A DNA stretch of 64,000 nucleotides from Anniella stebbinsi (GCA_029215795.1 JARDYH010000007.1:94069263-94133262); one strand, 5' to 3'; positions 44,383 through 55,584 are shown, counted from the first letter of the stretch. Made by a program: numbers and translations. The notes: generated from the letters alone by a model not told the origin.

Positions 44383-44743
44383 GAGCTTTTCTACACAAGG
44401 CTTTTAATCAGCAGTTAATTGGCTATATCTATTTTTGGTTTCATCACAGAACTGAGATCTGAGCACTACACTAGGAACGTTTCCTTCCCTGCTTTTCTCC
44501 TACATAACCTCTAGGTAGCACCGTAGTATTACAGAATAGCTCAAATAGAACAAGAGGAAATTGTGCTTTCTTTTGCTTTCACAATTAGATGCCGCATTTT
44601 CCCTGCTCTAAATAAAACTCACCAAAGGTGCTGGTTAAACACAGAAGCAAAACTGGAAGGTTATGTCATCGTCTACAGAACCCATAAATAACCATGAATG
44701 GGAAATGACCAGCACATGATAAATGCATTGCGTAGAAAAGCCC
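44383..44743. mobile_element. Family B MITE (B2)
   Basis: Ends GAGCTTTTCTACACAAGGCT and, inverted, GGGCTTTTCTACGCAATGCA. The interior follows B1 ('tttggtttcatcacagaactgagatctgagc', 'cttccctgcttttctcctac'). The flanks do not give a clear duplication. Confidence 0.75.
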
Positions 44744-46857
44744 TGCATCGTTTTGAGCACCTCACCAAGCTACAATTCCCAGGATTCTTTGGGGAAAGTG
44801 ATGGAAGTGAAAGTGGTATGAAATTGATACATGTTTCTGGTGTGGACAGGGCATTGAACCCCCACTCCCCAGCCCTGGGGGGCAATTGAAGATGCTTTGA
44901 TTCATGTCCATGGTCACTGTCTGACCTTGCTGTTTTGTAGAGCTGAATGACTTTTTTTCTTTTTCTTTTTTGCATTCTCTGTTGATTATCCAGTAGGGAA
45001 AACAACACACAACACTCAAAACCTGGGAGGAAAATAAGAAACCCACAACTGCTCAAAATAACCTATAATAAGCAGCTAGTGCAGTCCTGAGAACCCAGGT
45101 GGAATACCTCATGTGCTTCTGTTTTTTTTAAGAAACAAGATTGAATGGCTGCAAACAGTTGTTTCTGCTTAAAATACAAACAGCAAGACTTCTGCCTGGA
45201 ATTTAGAGCCAACGTCCTTGTTTTGGTCTGTGGTCCGGAATTGTTGTAAAAAGGAGAGATGAAGGCAGTGATGTCTGGAATCCAGAATAACATCTCCTAC
45301 TTAAAAACTGAGCCATGGTAAACAGAAAGCAAACCAGTAACAAGATGAAACATTTCTTAAAGACAAAAGTTGTAGGACAAGACAGAGACGGACAGTCAAG
45401 GTGAAAGACGACACTCCTGCTAGCCCCACCAACAAATGGACAGTTGTTGATGTGTATAGAACAGCCTGCTTCAGTTATTCAGGACTGGCCCCAAGTCACC
45501 GAATGGACAGTTTTCATGGAAACGTTCCATTCTCAATATGCTGTTTCAATATAGTTGTCCTGACAGCATTTCTTTCTATCAACATTGAGTCGGTTTTTTG
45601 GGGCTCCTTTTTTTCCAGGGCAAAGATGGAGACGCTTGAGCCTGCAATCTGCAGCTGAGCAGGACTCTTTCTAAACAGCTCTGACAATATTTCACTTCCT
45701 CGGTTACCAGATCTTGGAGGGGGGAAATGAGAGCGAGAAGGAGAAATGGAGTCCATCCATCAGGCTGTCATGCTTCAATTATATTCACCGAAGGCTTGTT
45801 TTTGGGAAACTAGAAGAGAGAGAAAGAAATATAGCAGTCGGGAATGTGAAGACATTGTACCTCAGGGGAAGATGAGGATATAGAGTTTGGACTAGAGGTG
45901 AAACTGGGGCTAAACCGTTGCCTGTTTGATGGGTAAGAGGTTCTAGCAAATCTGGCTTTGCGGGTATTTTACTTCCACGTTGTTCTGCAGCTTAAAGGAG
46001 GAACCAAACCAGCCTTGAATCAATTATAATCATGTTCTGTGGATCAGTGGGAGCGCTCAAGGGAAGGTTTGCATTTGGACTAGTTGAATATAAGAAATGC
46101 CACAAATAGGTACCTCCTTGCCTGCCAGTTTGCCCTCTCTGGAAGGCAGACTGCTGCCATTATGATAGAAGAGGCTGGTTGACAACTAATCAATGAATCA
46201 ATTACATCAAAGGCAAATTTGGATCTTACCAAAACCTAGCCCTAAGTCCTGGGGCTATTACCAAATTAATTGTCTGATTAGGTGTCCCTCCACCCAGCTT
46301 TTGATTTGACTGGAGGGAGGGACAAGACAGGTTTATGGGAAGTTGATGTCGGATCAGGCAAGTGATTGAAAGGTGAGAGAGGGTAACTGTACGGTGGCTG
46401 GACCCTCCCCTGAGAAGCTGCAGTTACTCATAGGCAGGGAAAGTGGAGCCAGAGGCAACTGTGGCTGGAAAGCCACTGCTAGGAGACAAAATATGGGGGA
46501 GGCCCAGGCGGAACCTGGGGTCGCTCTCCACTGAGGCCGGGAGGGGAGCTCAAGGTTCTTGCCTGGCAGAGATGGCGAGTGGCTGTGGCCTCGGCTGGCA
46601 GCTCGCTTTACAGCACTCTCACCATGCTAGTAAAGAAGAAAGGGAAAGGGAGCCCAGTCTGCCACTGAGCCTGGCAAGTATACTTGGGGGGTGGGGGCAC
46701 CACACTGCCCCTGGGTGGGACTCTGGGGGGCACCTTGCTCAGGGGTCCACTGGCCCTGAGAGAGGCAAGAACTGCCAAGCCCTCCCCCCACCTCTCTCCC
46801 TTCCACATAAGGGAGACTGATAAGGACAGATCCATTGTCTCACCAGGCCAGATCTTA
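44744..46857. other. Region downstream of FNDC5, nothing assigned
   Basis: Unique-looking sequence that would fall in or beyond the FNDC5 3' UTR on the minus strand. I could not find the short terminal exon expected to complete FNDC5 after its exon at 49858. Some minus-strand frames (45063-45293, 45514-45756) are open but unrecognised. Confidence 0.35.
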
Positions 46858-47212
46858 GGCTGCCTCTACACAAGAGGTTTAAAGCTCTTTCAAGTCTCAT
46901 TAAAATTTTACCTCTACATGAGCGGAGCGCAAATCGGGAATTGAGGCGCGTTATCTATCCGATTATGTGCACTATCGAATGCGCGTTAAATAGCGAGTTT
47001 TATTTTGCTGCGGCCGTTAAAGCGCATTTTGACTATGTGAACAAGCGATTCTCCGCATTAACTACTTCTAAAGCGCATTTCAAACAACCGTTAAGGCCAC
47101 CAGTTGTGCGCTGAATTACCTCCTGCGTATAGCCATTTACTATAAAGCACTTCTGAGAAGATGCGCATAATCGGAGAACCAGGCGTCAAACCGAATTCTT
47201 GTAGAGGGGGTC
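46858..47212 (+). mobile_element. Family C MITE (C1), 355 bp
   Basis: Ends GGCTGCCTCTACACAAGAGG and, inverted, GACCCCCTCTACAAGAATTC, flanked by TTA on both sides (46855-46857, 47213-47215). The interior is rich in 'gcgcat', 'gcgcgttaa' and 'aatcgg' motifs in both orientations. The 3-bp TTA duplication fits PIF/Harbinger. No coding frame. Confidence 0.88.
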
Positions 47213-47582
47213 TTAGAAGAAGCATCCCCTCACCTGGTCTTTCAAAGGGAATGCAGCCTTTCAAGTAATTGAAATGGTATCCGTGATTAATCAGGATATG
47301 GATATATAGCTCCTGATTAATCATGGATACTACATTACTTACTCAAAAGGGACTTAATCAATACATCTATCTAATTCATCCACTAAATCATGCGGCCCAA
47401 CCAACATCTTATTATAGGTTCTTCCTCTGATATTGATGAAAGTATAAGTTAACTCACACTTGCTGGTGTAGCCTAATACATAGTTACTCAGAAGTAAGCC
47501 CTACTACATTTAATGGGGTTTACACCCAAGTCAACGTGCATTGGATTACAGCCTTAATAAGAAAAAGCTACCACTCACTGGG
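47213..47582. other. Intergenic, nothing recognised
   Basis: An inverted pair 'tccgtgattaatcaggatatggatatatagctcctgattaatcatgga' lies at 47280-47328; otherwise nothing. Confidence 0.4.
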
Positions 47583-47937
47583 CCAGTTCTCACAACAGCC
47601 CATCGAGGGCTAACTTACCCATGAGTTGTTGCAGCGCATGCTCTCCACCATTATGAATATGCCAGCCCCTGTCGGGGTTGCCATGGCTTGTTGTGTCCGC
47701 CGAACTCAGAGGGAGTTATCTGAGAGTTAAATAACCCTTGCACAACCCTAAAACATACTGTGGGTTATGCAAGGGTTGTTTAACTCTCAAATAACCCCCA
47801 CCATCCAGATTTGGATGATACAACAAGCCATGCAACCTCCGACCGGGGCTTGCACTTTTATGATGGTGGCCAGTATATACTGCGGCACTCAAAGGGTTAA
47901 TTAACCCATGGGGGGTTGTCATGTAGTTTGAATGAGG
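47583..47937. mobile_element. Palindromic DNA transposon (group F)
   Basis: A long imperfect palindrome: 'gttgccatggcttgttgtgtc' / 'gatacaacaagccatgcaacc' and 'gagagttaaataacccttgcacaacc' / 'gggttatgcaagggttgtttaactctc' are inverse pairs centred near 47758. No coding frame; target duplication unclear. Confidence 0.7.
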
Positions 47938-48316
47938 TCACTATTTGAAGGAAAGGGGGACCTTCTATACTTTCCTTTTTATTCCCTATTACAGTAACAC
48001 GCTACAACCAAAACAGCTCCAGAAAAGACCCCCAATTAAAGTTTGCAGTCCAGCCTGAAACCCTGATGCTTCAGTGCATCCAGTCACGTACCCTGAGAGA
48101 GGTGTCCACACAGAAGGCCATGCAGAAGCTACCACAGCTCTTGGGTCAGCATTTTAGCACAAGTGTACTAGCACAGCCTGAACTGGTTAATGCTACCTGA
48201 AATGGGGGTGGGGGGAGCGGGCTGAGCAAAATTAAGCCTGCACTTGGGAAGATATGGGGCATTTGTGTAGATGTGACCCTGTTTAGAACTGCTGTTAGAA
48301 TGGATCCCCAGATGGA

Positions 48317-48592
48317 TCACCCTCTCTCACTTTGTGTCAACTTTGGGTAGTTTCCCTTGTTCACTCCATTGAAACATTTCCCAATATAGCAGAGCAGCTT
48401 TGGGTGTCCTAAAGTGACTTCTGCCCCCAAGAGGGTAACTGTCATATGAATAATTCCTTCAACTGCAGAATTTGCGGAACATAGCCCAAGTTTCTCTAAA
48501 TTCGACAGTTTGTGGCTTGCAAGGGCAGTCTGCTGGGACAAGCAAAACAGAAGCGTCAAGAAAATGATGGAGCGGAAGGGGATTTTTAACAT
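48317..48592 (-). CDS. Hypothetical 91-aa frame with secretion-signal-like N-terminus
   Basis: The frame starts with a basic-hydrophobic segment (MLKIPFRSIIFLTLLFCLSQ) followed by TALAS, which resembles a signal peptide with an Ala-x-Ala cleavage site near residue 25. The rest has three cysteines and no family I recognise. There is no conserved splice context, no evident promoter and no homologue known to me. It lies about 1.3 kb downstream of the last FNDC5 exon found, on the same strand, so it could also be in the FNDC5 3' region. Chance is the default explanation. Confidence 0.15.
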   Translation of the reverse strand: MLKIPFRSIIFLTLLFCLSQQTALASHKLSNLEKLGLCSANSAVEGIIHMTVTLLGAEVTLGHPKLLCYIGKCFNGVNKGNYPKLTQSERG

Positions 48593-48845
48593 TTGATCCG
48601 TTAGAGGGAGGCTCAGACTGCAGCCATAGGCTGGGATGGGGTGAGGTTGGAGAACACGGCTGCTTCAAGGATTTTCCAGGTTACTTCCTTGAGTTATCAG
48701 CTTTCTCACTTCTCTTTTTATCTCTCTAGCTCTCTTATGTTTAGGTCCAGAGGCAAAATGGAATCACTATTTGCAGCCTTCTACTTGATCTCTTAGGAAG
48801 AAGTCAACAAGGTTCTAAGGTGCCGATAAATCCCTGCAATGGCAC

Positions 48846-48890
48846 CGGGGGGGGGGGGGGGGAGGGGGGAGGGGGGAGGGGGGAGGGCTT
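48846..48890. repeat. G-rich low-complexity tract
   Basis: A run of about 16 Gs then GGGGGGA repeats. Strong G-quadruplex potential and a likely site of assembly error. Confidence 0.9.
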
Positions 48891-48935
48891 AAAAAGCCCT
48901 TGTGTCCTCAGCACTTATGTACATGTAACTGACCC

Positions 48936-49295
48936 ACAGGCGTGCGCAGGAAATTTCATTAGGGTGTGCACCCAGGGATATTTTTATTTTTTGTTTTTAT
49001 TCATTTATTTAGTAAGCACTGTAGACACTGATGCCCTACTCTGCATTTGGCTTGCAGATGAGGGGGTGGGGCTTTGTGGTGACACTGGCCTTTTTATTCC
49101 TGCTGCCAGGAACAGTGATGCTCTTTCGGAGGAAGCGGTTCTTTGGCGTGGCCGCAGAGTAGCCAGAGGCAGCCAGAGGGCTGCTCCCACTGAGTCTGGA
49201 TCCCTATTCAATGGCCTCCTCAATTCAGCACTTATTACTGGAGACATTAGGGTGTGCCTAGGCACACCTGGCACACCCCTTGCGCACGCCTATGA
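48936..49295 (+). mobile_element. Family D transposon, internally deleted (D1)
   Basis: Ends ACAGGCGTGCGCAGG and, inverted, TCATAGGCGTGCGCAAGG. Flanked by actgaccc / attgaccc (48928-48935, 49296-49303), an 8-bp duplication with one mismatch. Interior shared with D4 ('aggaaatttcattagggtgtgcacccaggga', 'ggcttgcagatgaggg'), but about 145 bp shorter. Confidence 0.75.
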
Positions 49296-49439
49296 ATTGA
49301 CCCTGTATAATGAAACGGGGGTGTTGAACCACTTTCAACCCATAGGCTGAATCCAATTTCAGAGAAGCTCTCAGAGACTTGCGGTCCATTGGTGGGGTAC
49401 TAGCATATTGTAGTTTTGGGGCACAATCCTATGTATAGT

Positions 49440-49554
49440 CAGTCAGAAAAGAGACCTACAACTCCCAGCATGCCCCAGCCAGGGGAAGGGGATGGGCATG
49501 TAGGTAACCCTGAGGGGGGGAGAATTATCCCCTGGACCTGAGGTTCCCCACCCC

Positions 49555-49556
<2 letters not shown>
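49440..49556. mobile_element. Family E-related hairpin fragment
   Basis: 'acctacaactcccagcatgccccagccagggg' and the right end 'acctgaggttccccacccctg' match family E parts; the left end is unclear. Confidence 0.45.

Positions 49557-49603
<47 letters not shown>
49557..49603. repeat. (TA)n microsatellite
   Basis: About 23 TA units within a minus-strand intergenic or UTR context downstream of the FNDC5 exon. Confidence 0.95.
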
Positions 49604-49606
<3 letters not shown>

Positions 49607-49857
49607 TTAACAAGGTAAATAATGTTAAACGTATTATACGACATGTATTTTGGGGGGAGGGGGGTTCTGCTACTCTGCTTACGTCACTAACATCACAACG
49701 TCTCTGGCTATGGGTCCACACCTCAACCCAACCCTTTCTTATTTGGACAGATTCTATGAGGAAGCAGAACATGGATTTTCAGCTTCATCAAGCACCAATG
49801 GCTCTATTTAGGGTGGTCGGTTTCCTTGGCTCCCCTGCCCCACCCCATCCTTCTCAC

Positions 49858-49991
49858 CTTGCTACGTAGGAGCCCCCCACTCTGGTGTTCTGGGGTGCTG
49901 TTTTCAGACGTGTTCTTGGCTTTCTCCTTATTGTTATTTGGTTCGTTGTCTTTGATGATGTCATACTGCCTGCAGAACAGGGCAATCACCC
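49858..49991 (-). CDS. FNDC5: FNDC5 cytoplasmic-tail exon
   Basis: A 134-nt exon with acceptor ttcccctcag|GG (phase 1) and donor AGCAAG|GTGAGA (phase 0). It encodes GVIALFCRQYDIIKDNEPNN followed by NKEKAKNTSENSTPEHQSGG and LLRSK. It begins inside the transmembrane helix (GVIALF completes the helix started in the previous exon) and carries the short cytoplasmic tail, almost identical to mammalian FNDC5. In mammals one or a few residues follow LLRSK in a last exon; that exon was not located here. Reading through the donor would add VRRMGWGRGAKE... , which is unlike the known tail. Confidence 0.92.
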
Positions 49992-50682
49992 CTGAGGGGA
50001 AGAAGAAAAAAGCATCTCCGGTCATGCTGCTGGGACAGCTTTCCAAAAGGCTTTCCAAATGTACCACGGTGCATTTGTTCCCATGGCCAGTTCCATGTCC
50101 CAACCTTGACAGAACAAGCTTGAGGTCCTGCCGCCAGAGGGACCTTTCCTACAATTGCTCTCTCAGCTCCCTCACCTCATGCCAAGATCTGCAGTATCGG
50201 AAGAGCAACTAAAAATGAGGAAGGGACAGATCCTGTTCTCACGACAAACCAAAATTAAGCTCATGTAACTGGATTTGTGCATATCACCTCATCTTTGCCA
50301 TCTCTTTTCTCCCTTAATTGTCTCCCCAGTGTTAAAATTTGGATAGTATATTCCTTCAGGCAGGGTCGTCTCTCTTTTGTTATTCTATAAAGTTATTGGT
50401 GTGAGTACACATTTATATAACAAACAAACAAACAAACACGCTTCCTAATTTTCAGTTTAGGAAACAAAATGACAGTGGGGGGAGGGGCATTCACAATAGA
50501 AGTATGTTATAAAATACTTAATGACACAGCAAAAAATCTCCCTCAGGAACTCATTGCCACCAGACATTGTGACAGCCCCCAATAGCTGACCTCCAGCCTG
50601 TCCATGACGACGTCTCCCCTCTGTGTCCTGCAGCAAGCTAGGCTTCGAGCCTATTACTTCCCTATCACTCATCCCTAGGGTG

Positions 50683-51442
50683 ACCACATTTGGGAGACCA
50701 AAAAAGAGGACACCCTGTGGGGTGGTGGGAAAGCGGTTTTCCAGGGCCTCTGGAAAGTGTGACATCCCCCCCGCCATCTTAAAGGCCCCACTTGGAGCGG
50801 AGAAAGGGAAAGCATGTCATTTGCGCCCCCACTGCTCCAATCGGGGCCTTTTCTTTAATGTCTGGGAATGACACGCTTTCCCCTTTAAGGCCCTAATTGG
50901 AGCAATGGTCCCCTCTACAAGGATTTGCTTTTGCACCCGGTTAGGCGATTATGCGCATAATCGCAGAAGCGCATTTACACCTAATATCTCTGCACGAGAG
51001 GCGTTGAGAGGCGGCGAAGCGCATTAACGGATGACCAAAATGCACTTTACAAGTCGTTAATGCGCATATGCGCTTGTTCACATAGTCAAAATGCGCTTTA
51101 ACAGCCAAAGCAAAATAAAACTCGTGATTTAACGCGCATTCGATAATGCACATAATCGGAGAGATAACGCGCCTCTACGCCCGATTTGCGCTCCGTTCTT
51201 GTAGAGATAATTTTTTTAAAGCGCCTTGAAAGAGCTTTAAACCTCTCTTGTAGAGGCAGCCAATGGGAGGGAAATGACCCGCCTCCAGAAAGCACATCAT
51301 TCCCTCCCACCATGCTAATGGCAGACTTAAAGGGGAAAGCGTGTCTTTCCAGGACATTGTAGAAAATTACAGAAAATCCCCCCTGACACCCAAGATAGAA
51401 CAAAAACCAGAACAAATGCGGGGAAATCCTGACAGATGGTCA
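50683..51442. mobile_element. Possible hAT-like element hosting a family C insertion
   Basis: The left end TAGGGTGACCACATTTGG (from 50683) and the right end ..ATGGTCACC near 51434-51442 resemble family A termini. The interior has inverted 'gggaaagcgtgtc' / 'gacacgctttccc' pairs. Family C copy C2 sits between them. Target duplication not found. Confidence 0.4.
50907..51261 (-). mobile_element. Family C MITE (C2), 355 bp
   Basis: The inverted copy of C1 and C3, exactly 355 bp, flanked by AAT on both sides (50904-50906, 51262-51264). Ends GGTCCCCTCTACAAGGATTT and, inverted, GGCTGCCTCTACAAGAGAGG. Confidence 0.88.
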
Positions 51443-52130
51443 CCACACAGCCTCCTGTCCTGAAGTGCTGTGGTGTTTCTTTAGAGCATGCTCACATCTC
51501 AGCTCTGGCCTCAGTTGTCCTTTTCCTCAAGCCTCTGTCTGCTCCTGTTTTTAGGTCCCCCTTTTCTCGGTCTCTTAGGTCCCCTTTAATTGAGTCACAG
51601 GGCTGGCCCTATTGTTCGGTAGAGTAAGGTAGTCACCTCAGATGGCAACCGAGTGTTGAGGGAGAGCCGTGGGGCACACAGACTGCCCGGTGCTTCTGTC
51701 TAAGCCAACCTGCTGCCCTCAGGTGTGATAGAGGATGTTCTATCAATACCAGTGTTGAATAAAGATTCAATTGCTGGCCTAGTCAGGCTTCTGTATGTGG
51801 AATAGGAGGGGACACCATCATGTTTTTTTGCCTCAGGCAGCAAATTTCCTTGGGCTGGTCCTGTTCAGCCACTTTGCCTCTGGGCAGCCAACCCCAGGAA
51901 CTCTTCTCATTCCTGAGCCCACCTGGCAAAGCTTCTATTGTCTTTAGGGCCTGTGTGAAATTCTCATCCCAGCAAAAATGTTCTGAGAATTTTGTTCCCC
52001 AAGCAACCAGAAGGTTTATGAACGTTTGGCACCATCACATCAGTTCAGCTGACTAGGTCAAAGGCTTCATCGCCTCAAGAACAATAGAGTACAGATTTTC
52101 TAAATGTCTGAGGTCTTATAAAAAAGATAG

Positions 52131-52353
52131 TGGCTCAATTCGGACGACACGCTAGTCAATGGTGGGTTGAATAACCCTAACCCTAACCCTAGGGGGTACT
52201 CCCCAAACAACATGGTAATAAATAATCAACTGTGGTGTGGATTAGGATCAGCCCTGAGTTGACTATGGCAGCATTGGAATGACACAATAGTCAAAACAAC
52301 TGACGATTGTTTCCCCCACACCAGTTGTTTATTGTGTCGTCCGAATTGAGCCA
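52131..52353. mobile_element. Palindromic DNA transposon (group F) with telomere-like core
   Basis: A perfect 20-bp terminal inverted repeat, TGGCTCAATTCGGACGACAC (52131-52150 and inverted 52334-52353). Inside at 52172-52192 lie three tandem CCCTAA units. The interior has 'ctagtcaatggtggg' and 'cccacaccagttg'-type inverted motifs. No coding frame. Confidence 0.85.
52172..52192. repeat. Short telomere-type (CCCTAA)3 tract
   Basis: 'taaccctaaccctaacccta', three vertebrate telomere units, within the group F element. It is too short to be a functional telomere remnant. Confidence 0.85.
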
Positions 52354-52849
52354 GTTACTCAGTAAATAGAGCCTGTGAGTTGGTCATCAATACAGATACT
52401 ATACTGATGGAATAATAGCAAGCTGCAGCTGGGGTTGGCTCCTCTCATGAGTTCCTCAAAGCTGCTTTAAGCAAAGCCAACCTGGAGCCTTGCTTGTGTC
52501 GATGCACCAAAAGTAGACCTGTATTTGCTTGCAAACCAAAAAAGGAGGTGGCCTGCTTAGTAGGGAGTGCCAGCAAACACACACAAGGATGGCGGGGAAA
52601 AGGGCAGTGGAAAATCCCTTTGTCTTAGAATCAAGCCCAGGCAGCACTGGTGACAAATGAAAGTGGCAGCACTGGTTCCCACAGCAGCCTCCATGCTTTA
52701 ATGTGCTTGAATAGGCCACCTTTCTTCCTGCATGTTGCAAACACAAATTGACTGACGGCTGCACCAGGAAGGGGCAGGAGAGAAATAGAAGATCAATCTC
52801 CACACAAGAAAGGGGGGCACTTTTCCAACTCTTAGAGGATCCAAGAGGA

Positions 52850-53166
52850 TAGGGTGACCAGATAAAATCCAGGTCAGGGCTCATGTAACTTTAACAGTTG
52901 TAGAGAAAAGGGAATTTCAGCCAGTGTCATTTGTATGCAATTAGTTCCTGGTGAAATTCCCTCTTCATCACAACAGTTAAATTTGCAGGCACTATACTAG
53001 AGTGACCATATACAAAAGAAGGCAGGGCCCCTGCAACTTTAACTGTTGTGATGAAGAGGGAATTTCACCAGGAACTAATTGCATACAAATGACCCTGGCT
53101 GAAATTCCCTTTTCTCTACAACTGTTAGTTACATGAGCCCTGACCTGATTTTATCTGGTCACCCTA
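52850..53166. mobile_element. Family A hairpin transposon (A4)
   Basis: A 317-bp element with TAGGGTGACCAGATAAAATC ends, flanked by the perfect 8-bp duplication caagagga (52842-52849, 53167-53174). It is palindromic with internal 'TAGAGTGACCATATAC', and closely similar to A2 and A3. Confidence 0.92.
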
Positions 53167-53534
53167 CAAGAGGATATATCACCTTGAACTTTTAACTAAA
53201 CAGTTCTTAACGTGACCAACAAATCAGCCCCACAACTTGGTTCCCTTTGTTCGTTTGGAATATTTAATTATGGATTTGGCATTCTGGCATCCAAGGTGGA
53301 ACTGCAATTCCAGCTTCAATGGATAGTAACTGGAAGATTTCCCAGGATGAATACAGACAGAGAGATGCGCAGATAAGTAATCACGCAGTGGGAGCCAGGC
53401 CGGCCATAGACTAGGCGAGGAGCATCCTTGGTACTCACCCTATTTGTTCACTTTTGGAATATCTTTTTTATTGCATTTGTGGCCCAATTTGCTTGTAAGG
53501 GTGATTGCAATCTCTCTCCCTCCCTCTCTAACTA

Positions 53535-53562
53535 ACACACACACGCACACACGCACGCACGC
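53535..53562. repeat. (CACACG)n-like simple repeat
   Basis: Alternating CACA/CGCA units. Confidence 0.85.
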
Positions 53563-54236
53563 CATTTGTCAAATGAGCATTAAATGCTTCAAATTTCTGG
53601 CTCTTTTTTAAAAGAGACAGTTAATGCAATGCTGGCCATGTAGATCCAAGTTCCATCTTTGCAAATGAAGATGGTTTGCTTGTAGTTGTTGAATGGAAAC
53701 AAGTGCCCCTTGACCTTCACCTTCACACACACGCACATCTAGTGCCCTAGGTAATTGCCTGCCTCTAAATCCAGCTGGATTGTGGATTTTAGCCTACAAA
53801 ACCTTATGCCACAATATATTTGCTAGTCTTTAAAGTATTTCATGGATCCTTGTAATGGTGCATCCCAATCCAGCAACTACTTGCAGGTCCAAGTACTTTG
53901 ATTCTCACAAGGGGTCCCCACACACACCTGCAAAAGCTGCCCCATTCACTGGAAGGATTAGCTTTGTGTTCCCTTCATAGAAATGAATGTGGAAGTCCAT
54001 GAGTTCTGGACTGAGGTGGCAGGGTGCAGTTTGTAAAAGAGGCCTACTTGGCAAAGAAAGAAATTGAGTTTAGAGTCAGGCTGGAAGTGCTGCCTCTCAT
54101 TTGCAAACACCCAGAATCCCAAAGAAACGAGCCTTAGATTTATAACTTTTGCCTCAGCTCAGAAGGGCTAACAACATTTAAAGCAGTAAGTACTTTTAGG
54201 TCTCACCGTTTTTTTAAAACTGCCTCTATAGGCGTA

Positions 54237-54498
54237 CGCATAGGGTGTGATGGGTGTGCCCAATCATACCCTCATTTCCCAAGGCAACTCTGCTTTCCTA
54301 CCCCCTCCTGCTTGAATTGGGACTTTTAAAAGGACGGGAAAGCCTCCGGAAAGCCACCATTAGCATCCCTGGGGGAACTACACACTTTCCAGAGGCCCTG
54401 GAAAGTGGAAGGGCGAGACAAGCGCGCTTTCCCCTCCTCTGCTCCAATCAGGGCCTTTAAAGTACACACCCTAATGAAATGAGCTGTGCACACCTATG
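54237..54498 (-). mobile_element. Family D-related element, diverged (D2)
   Basis: Ends TATAGGCGTACGCA and, inverted, CATAGGTGTGCACAGC. It has 'gggtgtgcccaat' at left and 'acaccctaatgaaatgagctgtgca' at right as in D3. The centre differs and resembles the 50760-50900 sequence. No target duplication. Confidence 0.6.
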
Positions 54499-55084
54499 AC
54501 AGTCTACCTCAGTAGGGTTGGCTATTCAGCAGCCATGTCCTGCATCCACAGAAGGTCTGTGACTCTCTTTTTCTCTTAACCACACAGTTTGTTACTTGGG
54601 TTGGTTTCACTCACGTTGCACATCTCTGTACATATAATCAAATATAAACCAGGAAGTCCTTTGGCTGGGAGACTGAAAAGTAGACCGGGAGGAGAGACTT
54701 TCCCGCCCCGGAGAAGAATGTGAGTTATACAGTTAGCTGGCGTGCTTGTTTTCACCTGAAACGGCCCTCCTTCCCAGTCCCTCCCCACGTTCCCCTCATC
54801 CAGCTAAAGCAATTGCAAACCTCACGGGGAGAGAGCGTTTCTGCTTTCATAAATGTTTCATGCTGCGGAAGGTGCAAAAGCAGCTGTCATATGGACCCGG
54901 GCATGCACACAGAACATGGAGGGCCAGCAAAACCAAGCTGCATTTCCCATTAACTCAGGTTTGGCAGGTCCCACCTGGCTGAGAAAGGTGATGCAGAAGT
55001 GTCTAGAAGCCTCAGCCCTGGGATCTGTTTTCAAAAAGCAAAGAAGAGGTGAAGTGATAGTCCTCATTAGCCAAGAGCTGTTGC

Positions 55085-55320
55085 AATGCAGTTGCTAACA
55101 GCAGGAGCATTGCGTTGGGAGGTCCGTGGGTCCAATCTCATCTCTGCCACGAGCCCACTTTATTGCCTCCGACAAGCCTCTGTTGCTTGGCCTCACTCAG
55201 CCTCTGCAATTTGGGTTGAGTATGATGAGAACAGCACGGACCTACCTTACAGATCTGTTGCAATAAAGATTACTGAGCTCGTGTGGGTGAGTCGTTTGAA
55301 CACTCAAAAAGTGCTCTGAA
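55085..55320 (+). mobile_element. MIR/CORE-type SINE
   Basis: A tRNA-like head with 'gtgggtccaatctc' (box B-like), 'ctctgccacgagcccactttattgcctccgacaagcc', a CORE block 'cggacctaccttacagatctgttgcaataaagattactgagctcg', then a decayed tail. Plus orientation. Confidence 0.6.
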
Positions 55321-55584
55321 TATTTTATACTTTTTATCACAGGGTTGGGCAGACATCAGCCTTGTGGGATCTGCTTTGTTTTTTACTTGAACCTCGAGAT
55401 CCATCAACCAGAGCTAGTGCAAAAAACGCGCGCACACAAAGAGGCAATTAAAGCATTCTAAACCCAGGAATCTGTTTCGAGTTCTAGAATTGAATGAAGC
55501 TCACAGTCCTCCTTCCACACACAACAATTCCATGATTGGTCACCCCAGGCTTTCTTCCTTTCAGCAATATAATTTATGGAGTAC

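Noticed and set aside
48820..49350. 176-codon + strand frame
   Set aside because: It starts in the G-rich tract and runs through family D copy D1, which has no coding potential in its other copies.
49443..49772. 109-codon minus-strand frame with a YIYIYI run
   Set aside because: The run is the translated TA microsatellite; the rest overlaps a hairpin MITE.
52172..52192. Telomere or chromosome-fusion relic
   Set aside because: Only three units, located inside a transposon with perfect inverted ends; it does not support a former chromosome end.
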